Below are positions 43,373-50,487 of a DNA stretch of 64,000 nt, piece by piece (the stretch's first letter is position 1; the number at the start of each line of letters is the position of its first letter). Source of the stretch: Pithys albifrons albifrons (lineage: Eukaryota; Chordata; Aves; Passeriformes; Thamnophilidae); contig NC_092459.1 in NCBI RefSeq assembly GCF_047495875.1, forward strand, positions 120,922,405 to 120,986,404, in the 5' to 3' direction. Below the pieces are notes generated by a model. The model was given only the letters and a program-made list of their open reading frames with translations, was not told where the DNA came from and searched no databases. The translations under genes were made by a program, and so were the position numbers.

Positions 43373-43840
43373 AAGATGAAACCAACACATCACTTTCTCC
43401 ACAGGCCCAGCGTCCTTTGCAGTGCAAGGTAAATGCATGATTGACCTTCCTGAGGACTCTGTCTGGTTACATATTCATCCAAAAGTGCAGCTCTGCCCAC
43501 TCACTGAGGCAAACCTGCAGGAAAGAAAATGCCCAGTGAAGTTTTAGGTGCACCTGTACCATTGGTTTGGGCTCCAGGAATCCTGGGACGAGCAAGAAAC
43601 CTGCTGTTTGTGACAGCTGAAGTGAAACCAGGTGTCCCACTGGTAAGAAAAGACCAACATCCCATAGAATGAGGGGCCTGGAGAGGTTGGAACCATGAAT
43701 AGACTCTTTTTTAGAGTTTGGGTCATTGCCAGTCAGAGTCTGATGCTCCAATCCTGCCAGAGCCAAAACCTCAATCAGCAGGACACAGAGCAGGGCAGGA
43801 GGGATGGGAAGGGAACACACTGACAGCCAGAACTGAGCCG
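43373..43840 (+). pseudogene. degenerate retroviral protease-polymerase boundary remnant
   Basis: Part of this stretch (about 43540-43680) could be a decayed pro-pol junction, judged from a short collinear reading after the protease fragment. Stops and frame changes interrupt it. The segment at about 43540-43830 has an inverted counterpart at about 48180-48400, which supports a shared origin of the two arms. The assignment is tentative. Confidence 0.4.
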
Positions 43841-44850
43841 AGAAAAGAAAGTCTGCGGCAGATTACACAAAAGAAGAGGATAGAGAGGAGGAAGAAGAGG
43901 AAACTCCTGTGAAGCAGGTTTGGCCTGGCTGTTGCCAACCCTGCACTGGCCCCCCCTCCCCTTTCTAGAACTTTCCCAGCAAAGGAAGGGAAAAAAAACC
44001 CACTGAAAAGAAACACACTCTAAAGAAACTGAACTGAATAAAAAGAATAAATTATATTTTCTAACATTCACAAACCACACTGTGTACACAGTACAGAGGA
44101 TCCCACCCCAGGGGAAAGGGAAAAGGGGAAAAAAGGGGACTGATTAGCCAGAAAATAGGGAAGACACCAACCCAACCCAAAGAAACCGAATGAATCAAAA
44201 CAAACACAATTAAAAACCTCAAGGAAGGGGAACAAGAATGAAACAATCTCACCCAGGACAGGAGAACCACCAGGGACCGGAGGGACCAGACTCCAACCAC
44301 CTCCCACCAGCCCCTCGGCCAAGAGAGAAAAAAGCCAAACCACTCCCCCCTGCTACGTGGAAGACTCATGTGGAATCCTTGGAACTTCCTTACAGTGGTT
44401 ACTGAGGGAGCCATGGGGCAAACCAGTACCCCCTGTGAGGCAGCCACTGGTCTCTAAGAAGATGCTGGATGCAGCCAGAGATCCACGTGTGGCCGGTGCA
44501 TTGCTGCCTCTGGCAAACAGAAATAGAAGTACCTGTTGGTGTCAGTAAACAGCTCCTGCAGCTGCTGCACCTGCCCCTGTTGCAGCAACGAGACAGAGAA
44601 GGGATTCAGGTTTGTTAAAAGAAATCACACCCATAGACCTCTTCATGTGATGGACCACACGTAGTAGGAGAAACAGTGTGGAAAGTGTTTCAGTGTTTGC
44701 AGATTCGTGGGGAGTCCCAGAGCCCACGCAGACCGCAGTGCAGCGAGGCGGAAAAAATTAATTAGATAATAAACAAGTAAATATTACAGTAATGCCAAGA
44801 GGCTCAGTGGAAACGGATGGTTGGCAGGTTTGCATCAGACGGAAATTAAT
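43841..44850. other. AT-richer spacer between divergent U1 copies 1 and 2, probably retroviral debris
   Basis: A-rich sequence of composition unlike the flanking genes. It includes GAATAAAAAGAATAAATTA near 44035 and further AT-rich runs near 44750. No intact gene. Origin as ERV or LTR sequence is suspected from composition and context only. Confidence 0.35.
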
Positions 44851-44886
44851 TGCGGGGCGGGGCCGTGCAGATGAGGGGGCGTGTCC

Positions 44887-45096
44887 ATGCAAATCAGCCA
44901 CCCCCCGCACAGCCTGCCGGGACACGCCCCGCGCGCACACGCCGCCCGCCACGCGCGTCCGCGGGCGCGAGTTGGGGCGCGCCGTGCGGAGGGACGGGGG
45001 GCGCGGGGCCGGGACGGGGCGGGGGTCGGTGCGGGGTGTCCGTGTGTTGGGGGCATGTGGGCGGTGTGGGGGCGGCGTGCGAGGGTGAGTGTGAGC
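44887..45096 (+). promoter_or_regulatory. U1 copy 2 promoter (octamer DSE and PSE)
   Basis: Octamer ATGCAAAT at 44887-44894 (-210) and PSE-like GTGTCCGTGTGTTGG at 45036-45050 (starting -61). The promoter is nearly the same as that of the other copies for about 230 bp upstream. Confidence 0.8.
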
Positions 45097-45260
45097 ATAC
45101 TTACCTGGCAGGGGAGACACCATGATCAGGCAGGTGGTTTTCCCAGGGCGAGGCTCATCCTTTGCACTCCGGGTGTGCTGACCCCTGCGATTTCCCCAAA
45201 TGCGGGAAACTCGACTGCATAATTTGTGGTAGTGGGGGACTGCGTTCGCGCTCTCCCCTG
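45097..45260 (+). ncRNA. RNU1: U1 spliceosomal snRNA, copy 2
   Basis: Full-length 164-nt U1 snRNA with the ATACTTACCTG 5' end, Sm site AATTTGTGG and terminal stem. It is by eye identical to copies 1, 3 and 4. It is divergent from copy 1 and convergent with copy 3. The promoter and 3'-box are present. Confidence 0.96.
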
Positions 45261-45269
45261 GGCTCGCTG

Positions 45270-45282
45270 GTTCAAAAGCAGA
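45270..45282 (+). terminator. 3'-box of U1 copy 2
   Basis: GTTCAAAAGCAGA begins 10 nt after the mature 3' end and fits the snRNA 3'-box consensus. It differs from the 3'-boxes of copies 1 and 4 but equals that of copy 3. Confidence 0.75.
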
Positions 45283-45600
45283 TGATTGATGAGTTTTCGG
45301 TGTTCCCTTTTCCGTCTCTGTCCGTGTGTAATCCCTGCACAGACCGGCGGTTCCTGCTCTGCTCTTACTCGCTGCTGTCCCGCACTCTCCGGTCGCGGCA
45401 CGTGGAGGCACCGTCGCCACCTCCGCAGTCCCAGCGCTCCGTCAGGGCTTTCGCTGCCGGCCCAGTTCCGCCCCCGGCGAACCTCCCGCCCGCTCCCGGC
45501 CGCCGTTCTGTCCGTGCGGGAGCAGTAGGAAAAGCGGAGCCCCGCCGAGCCGGCCCGACCGCGCCTTTCACGACTCCCGCCCGCGGGGCAGATGGGCCGG

Positions 45601-46440
45601 CCCTGGCCCGAGGCTCTCGCCGAGAAGCGGCTCCGACCAGACCCCACGCTCGAGCTGCGACCGGACGGCGAGACGGGTCCAGCCCCGCAACCCGACCCCG
45701 TGGGTGGGACGGATCGAGAGAGGATTCCGTCCGGCTCGAGACTGGACGAGATGCATCCAATTCCCAGCCTCTGGAAGTCTGGCTGCCGTCATGGACCTGG
45801 CCGGGTTTGACTGGGACGGCGCTCATGGATCAGGAGCGGCATCTCCGCACCCGCGGGGGTGTTTCCCGGGGCCTGCACACTCATCCCGGCTGCAGACGTG
45901 GCAGCCCAGAGTCCTTTAGGGATCCGCTGGCCAATTCCAGCCGGGATTGTGGATGTGCCTCCCGGGCATCGGCAGCGCCTGTTCGGAGAGGGAGCCCCGA
46001 GATGCCCTGGAACCTCCCATGAGTCCCGATCCTCGTCGGCAGCGGGACCGGGCTGCCCTCGCTCCCTTCCCGCCCTTCCAAAGGGTCCACCACTTCGGGG
46101 TTCGCCCCGACACTTGAGGTTCCGTATCACTCTGCTCCCTTGTCCCCCGTCCCGTGCCGGTCCCTCCACTGTCCCCCTGCAGCCGCCCGCAGCCGCTGCC
46201 CGGGCCGTACAGGTCCCATTCCATTCCACGCAGGAGCCGAGTACTGCCCTGTGGGACACCGACAGAGATCACCCGACCCCCGCCACAATGGAACACCTTC
46301 GAACTCGCGGAGGTCGCGGTGACCCAGGGCCAGACGGCGACTCCGTGGAAAAAGACAATCGACGCTTGAAGGCGGGCCCTGGACCCATTTGGTCACGTAG
46401 GTTCGAAGCGTCTGACACTAAACCTGTCTTTGAACTGAGA
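45601..46440. other. central spacer of the inner palindrome
   Basis: About 840 bp of GC-rich unique sequence lies between the convergent U1 copies 2 and 3. No protein, RNA gene or transposon was recognised. The open frames are short and unlike any known family. Confidence 0.5.
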
Positions 46441-46689
46441 TATCAGGGGAGTCTCGGGCAGGGAGTCTCGGGAGAGGCGAGGTCGGGCCGGCTCGGCGGG
46501 GCTCCGCTTTTCCTACTGCTCCCGCACGGACAGAACGGCGGCCGGGAGCGGGCGGGTGGTTCGCCGGGGGCGGAACTGGGCCGGCAGCGAAAGCCCTGAC
46601 GGAGCGCTGGGACTGCGGAGGTGGCGACGGTGCCTCCACGTGCCGGACCGGAGAGTGCGGGACAGCAGCGAGTAAGAGCAGAGCAGGAA

Positions 46690-46812
46690 CCGCCGGTCTG
46701 TGCAGGGATTACACACGGTCAGAGCGGGAACCGCCGGTCTGTGCAGGGATTACACACGGTCAGAGCGGGAACCGCCGGTCTGTGCAGGGATTACACACGG
46801 TCAGAGCGGGAA
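46690..46812. repeat. 41-bp unit, three perfect tandem copies
   Basis: The unit starts CCGCCGGTCTGTGCAGGGAT and ends CAGAGCGGGAA. The left arm of the inner palindrome holds it once (around 45325-45365). This dates the expansion after the inverted duplication, or the contraction after it. Confidence 0.85.
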
Positions 46813-46840
46813 AAGGGAACACTGAAACACTCATCAATCA

Positions 46841-46853
46841 TCTGCTTTTGAAC
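46841..46853 (-). terminator. 3'-box of U1 copy 3
   Basis: Minus-strand GTTCAAAAGCAGA begins 10 nt beyond the mature U1 3' end and is identical to that of copy 2. Confidence 0.75.
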
Positions 46854-46862
46854 CAACGAGGC

Positions 46863-47026
46863 CAGGGGAGAGCGCGAACGCAGTCCCCCACTACCACAAA
46901 TTATGCAGTCGAGTTTCCCGCATTTGGGGAAATCGCAGGGGTCAGCACACCCGGAGTGCAAAGGATGAGCCTCGCCCTGGGAAAACCACCTGCCTGATCA
47001 TGGTGTCTCCCCTGCCAGGTAAGTAT
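46863..47026 (-). ncRNA. RNU1: U1 spliceosomal snRNA, copy 3
   Basis: Full-length 164-nt U1 snRNA on the minus strand, by eye identical to the other three. Sm site, 5' end and stems are intact. It is convergent with copy 2 and divergent from copy 4. Confidence 0.96.
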
Positions 47027-47236
47027 GCTCACACTCACCCCCGCACGCCGCCCCCACACCGCCCACACGCCCCCAACACACGGACACCCCGCACCGACCC
47101 CCGCCCCGACCCGGCCCCGCGCCCCCCGTCCCTCCGCACGGCGCGCCCCAACCCGCGCCCGCGGACGCGCGTGGCGGGCGGCGTGTGCGCGCGGGGCGTG
47201 TCCCGGCAGGCTGTGCGGGGGAGCGCTGATTTGCAT
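47027..47236 (-). promoter_or_regulatory. U1 copy 3 promoter (PSE and octamer DSE)
   Basis: Minus-strand octamer ATGCAAAT at 47229-47236 and PSE-like GTGTCCGTGTGTTGG at 47073-47087, beginning 61 bp upstream. Beyond the octamer this copy loses similarity to copies 1 and 4. Confidence 0.8.
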
Positions 47237-47256
47237 GGACACGCCCCCTAGACCCG

Positions 47257-48180
47257 AGGCCCCGCCCCTTTGCTCCCTCCCCGGGCTGTTCTCGCTGGAG
47301 CCGCCGTAGGTCCTGCCCCGAGCCCAGAACGGGGAGCTCCGACCTCCCCTGGCAGGTCGCTGAGGCTGCGTCTGAGTTCCGCGGGCTGGAGTGGGACTGC
47401 TGTCCCTACCGCGGGGTCTTTTCCCGTGCACAGCATCAATTTCCTGCCAAAGTTGAGGGATTTCGGGCTTTTATTCCAGTTAGTGCAGAGCTGGGAGCTG
47501 GGGATTGCCTTAAGGCCGTTCGACAGTTCCTGAGCATCAGCATTTATACATTTGAGCAAATAAAGACAGCTCTGTACCTTGGTTACAGATTACAGAACGC
47601 TTGTGTCGGTGAGCACAGACCTCCCTGTGCTCGGTGTCTCCCCTGTCCCACACTCAGCTCTCCACAGGGGCAGCTCTTTGTTTCAGTCAGAGTCCGTTCT
47701 GAGTAGGGTGTCAGTGGGTTGGTGGTCACCATTTCTGACTGCTGGAATTACCCTTTCCCTGGTACTGCCCAGTCCTGCCAAAACCACTCCCGGACTCCAG
47801 ACAGCCCATTTCTCTGAGGGTTGTCTTCTCTTTTCCTTGACACAAAAGATTAGCCAAGTGTACAACATTCACATTGGAATTCATTAATCACAACTGTCTG
47901 GCTACAGCTACTGATTAACAACTGGAAAAAATTGCAAACTTTGATTCAAATCTTGGGTATCTCAAAATCATTTCCCTTCTCTGAGTTGGGTTTTCTCATT
48001 GAAAGGCAAAGACACGGTGACTGTTCACCCACAGGGACACTAGAGAAGGCATTTGTCACATCCAACTCTGCAAGGTCCATGCTGGGCTCTGGGATTGAGG
48101 CAAGCAGTGTGTTGGGATCTGGGACAACTGGATGAACACCAGCTCTCCAGGCATTACCTTCCTGTTACTCCTGCACTGCT
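47257..48180. other. spacer between divergent U1 copies 3 and 4, no gene recognised
   Basis: Unique sequence becoming AT-richer after 47500, with an AATAAA at about 47558. No retroviral motif or coding exon could be read with confidence. Confidence 0.4.
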
Positions 48181-48400
48181 CTATATCCACATGATTGAGG
48201 CTTTTTCACTGGCAGGACTGAAGTGTCAGATTCTCACTGGCAATAACCCAGACTCTAAAAAAGAGTCTATTTTTCATGGTTCCAATCTTCCCCAGGCTTC
48301 TCATTTCCTGAGGTGTTGGTCTTTTCTTACCGGTTGGACTCCTGGTTTGAGCTCAGCTTTACCAGTCTCAGGTTTCTTGCTTGTCCCAGGATTCCCAGGG
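48181..48400 (-). pseudogene. retroviral remnant, right-arm counterpart
   Basis: Matches about 43540-43830 in opposite orientation; for example 'accagactctaaaaaagagtc'-like sequence faces 'gactcttttttagagtttgg' near 43700. Non-coding and interrupted. It shows that the outer palindrome once extended past the clean arm at 43372. Confidence 0.55.
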
Positions 48401-48991
48401 TGTGACAGGTTCAGGAGGATTCCCACGCACAAATTAAAGCTGCTAAAACACATCCGAGGTAGCAAGGCAAGTTTACTGCTGTAACACAGTTACAATAGCA
48501 AAGCAAATGTATCCTGTTACTTGTGATAGAAATACGTGCTGACCTCTGGGATCTTAACAAGCCCCTGAGCAGGAGAAGGAGCTGGAGCTGGCACTGGGTG
48601 GGAGGATCAGACGGGCAGTGCACCTCAGGGCATCCCCTCGATCAGAATGATGCACACATCAGGTCCTTCTCACCCACTCAGCCCAGGACCACACCTCATA
48701 CCTCCTCTCTCTGGAGCAAAAGTTTTCCAGCTGTAGCATCAGCCCCTGTGTGGCCAGAGCACCAGCTGAGGCTGCAACAGCTCAAGGTGCTGACTCTGGG
48801 CCAACACCAGATCTATTTGTTCCTTTGTAAAAAGCCAAGTTCTCAGTAGTCTGATGTTACACTAACCTTTCTTTCTTAAAGATTGAGTTTTCCACAGTGA
48901 AACTATGCAGTATTTTCTCATACTACATTGACAGACACAACCATGGACCAGATATGACAGGGCCCTAAACACCACTCTGGTCCCTGACACA
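48401..48991. mobile_element. possible solo LTR (591 bp) in the right outer arm
   Basis: The block starts TGTGACAGG and ends CCTGACACA, which are inverted apart from one base. It interrupts the homology between the two outer arms: the left arm has about 190 bp of unrelated sequence here. No convincing target duplication was found, so a simple insertion is not proven. Confidence 0.35.
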
Positions 48992-49059
48992 CCAGTCGTG
49001 AATTCCATGGGGTGTAAAACGGTCTGGGGGATTTCCTGCCCCTGAGGAACTTCACACCA

Positions 49060-49400
49060 ACAACATTCACTTTCATTTTACTAAAGGTCCCTCATGACCA
49101 GTAACTACATAATGAGCTGCTCCAGTATCCACTAGAAAATCCACTGTTGCATTCCCCAACTTACCTGGAACCTGAGGACTGGGCAGGGAAATTATAAGAG
49201 GTGCCTCTGGTCGCCCTCAGTCCCACTCAGTTTCTGCCTCTCCTAATTCTGCCTTCTGTGCCTCTGCAAGTCGGGACACTCCTTTTCCCAGTGCCCCTCC
49301 TGCCTGCAACAGGCACTCTGATCCTCTGGGAAGGGCGTTGAACCCCCACCCTCGCCCTCAACCTTGTCCCTGGAATTCTCCTCACCCTCTGCCTCTTCCC
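49060..49400 (-). pseudogene. endogenous retrovirus remnant: protease and nucleocapsid fragments, right arm
   Basis: Minus-strand counterpart of the left-arm remnant, with the same protease active-site region (about 49080-49165) and the same zinc-knuckle region (about 49250-49330). The 75-bp linker between them (about 49175-49255) is a different sequence from the left arm. Frames are broken, so no product is expected. Confidence 0.7.
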
Positions 49401-49698
49401 CGTCCCTTCATGTCAGTCAGGGCAGCCGACAAATATTTCAGGAATTTCGCTCCGTGAATTTCACTCTCCTTCTCTTCTCCCTCTTCCCTGTCGTTACAGA
49501 ATCACTCGGGAAACAACCACCCTCTCTCGCTCCTTCTCTCCCGAGTTTGTTTCTAGTCCCCGGCGCCGACTGCCCGAGAAAAGCCCGTTAAAGGCACAGC
49601 CCGGGCCGCCTCTTCCCTCCGGCGCTGGATCCGAATCCATTGGGAGGGTGCGGGAGCTCCGCCAGGGGGCGGGGCCGTGCAGATGAGGGGGCGTGTCC

Positions 49699-49904
49699 AT
49701 GCAAATCAGTCCCCGCACAGCCTGCCGGGACACGCCCCGCGCGCACACGCCGCCCGCCACGCGCGTCCGCGGCCGCGGGCTGGGGCGCGCCGTGCGGAGG
49801 GACGGGGGGCGCGGGGCCGGGTCGGGGCGGGGGTCGGTGCGGGGTGTCCGTGTGTTGGGGGCGTGTGGGCGGTGTGGGGGCGGCGTGCGGGGGTGAGTGT
49901 GAGC
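49699..49904 (+). promoter_or_regulatory. U1 copy 4 promoter (octamer DSE and PSE)
   Basis: Octamer ATGCAAAT at 49699-49706 (-206) and PSE-like GTGTCCGTGTGTTGG at 49844-49858, starting at -61. The promoter is nearly identical to that of copy 1. Confidence 0.8.
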
Positions 49905-50068
49905 ATACTTACCTGGCAGGGGAGACACCATGATCAGGCAGGTGGTTTTCCCAGGGCGAGGCTCATCCTTTGCACTCCGGGTGTGCTGACCCCTGCGATT
50001 TCCCCAAATGCGGGAAACTCGACTGCATAATTTGTGGTAGTGGGGGACTGCGTTCGCGCTCTCCCCTG
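49905..50068 (+). ncRNA. RNU1: U1 spliceosomal snRNA, copy 4
   Basis: Full-length 164-nt U1 snRNA, by eye identical to copies 1-3, with intact 5' end, stem-loops, Sm site and terminal stem. It is transcribed towards the 3' end of ATRAID, whose polyadenylation signal lies about 325 bp away on the other strand. Confidence 0.96.
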
Positions 50069-50077
50069 ATCTCTCGA

Positions 50078-50090
50078 GTTCAATGACAGA
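50078..50090 (+). terminator. 3'-box of U1 copy 4
   Basis: GTTCAATGACAGA begins 10 nt after the mature 3' end and fits the snRNA 3'-box pattern. Confidence 0.75.
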
Positions 50091-50391
50091 CTAACAAAGA
50101 GTAACGAATAACGAAAGGGAGAGTTTGTTTCACGCTATTATTTTCCGTTGTTTTTAGGACCTAAATGTGTGCGTGTCCTGCCCAACTCCGCACGCGGGAA
50201 CGGAACGTTCATGGAGACCCTCCGGACCGAGAGCAATCCGCGCCTGCTGCCTCCTGCTCCCCCCATTCACAGTCCTGACGGGGGATGATTTCCATGTCCC
50301 TGTCCCGGTTCCCATCGATGATGGTTCCACTGAGCCGCCCCTGCTCCCCCTCGGGAAGGAACCACACAGGCATTTGGTGAGAATCTGAAGC

Positions 50392-50397
50392 TTTATT
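50392..50397 (-). terminator. ATRAID: AATAAA polyadenylation signal
   Basis: Minus-strand AATAAA 91 bp downstream of the ATRAID stop codon. It gives a short 3'UTR ending near 50375. Confidence 0.75.
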
Positions 50398-50487
50398 GAT
50401 GCCCGGCAGTTGCAGGGACAGCCAGCCCTGGGCACAGAGATCCCCAGGCCAGGCAGCCCCTGACCCATCCACAGACCTCCACTCCAC

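Larger units (their letters stand above)
44851..45600. repeat. inner inverted repeat, left arm
   Basis: Contains U1 copy 2 with promoter and about 340 bp downstream. It matches about 46440-47255 in opposite orientation, the main difference being extra copies of a 41-bp unit on the right side. Confidence 0.85.
46441..47255. repeat. inner inverted repeat, right arm
   Basis: Reverse-complement counterpart of 44851-45600, carrying U1 copy 3 and its promoter. Relative to the left arm, the 41-bp unit is expanded from one copy to three. Scattered substitutions mean the arms are not freshly duplicated. Confidence 0.85.
48992..50080. repeat. outer inverted repeat, right arm
   Basis: Reverse complement of about 42290-43372, carrying U1 copy 4 at its outer end and the protease/nucleocapsid remnant inside. 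Confidence 0.85.

Noticed and set aside
43467..43820. 117-codon minus-strand ORF in the palindrome
   Set aside because: It is antisense to a probable retroviral remnant and is not kept intact in the opposite arm.
45162..46022. 286-codon ORF, and others across the U1 loci
   Set aside because: They overlap U1 snRNA genes and their GC-rich promoters. The frames differ between identical copies' contexts and have no protein similarity.
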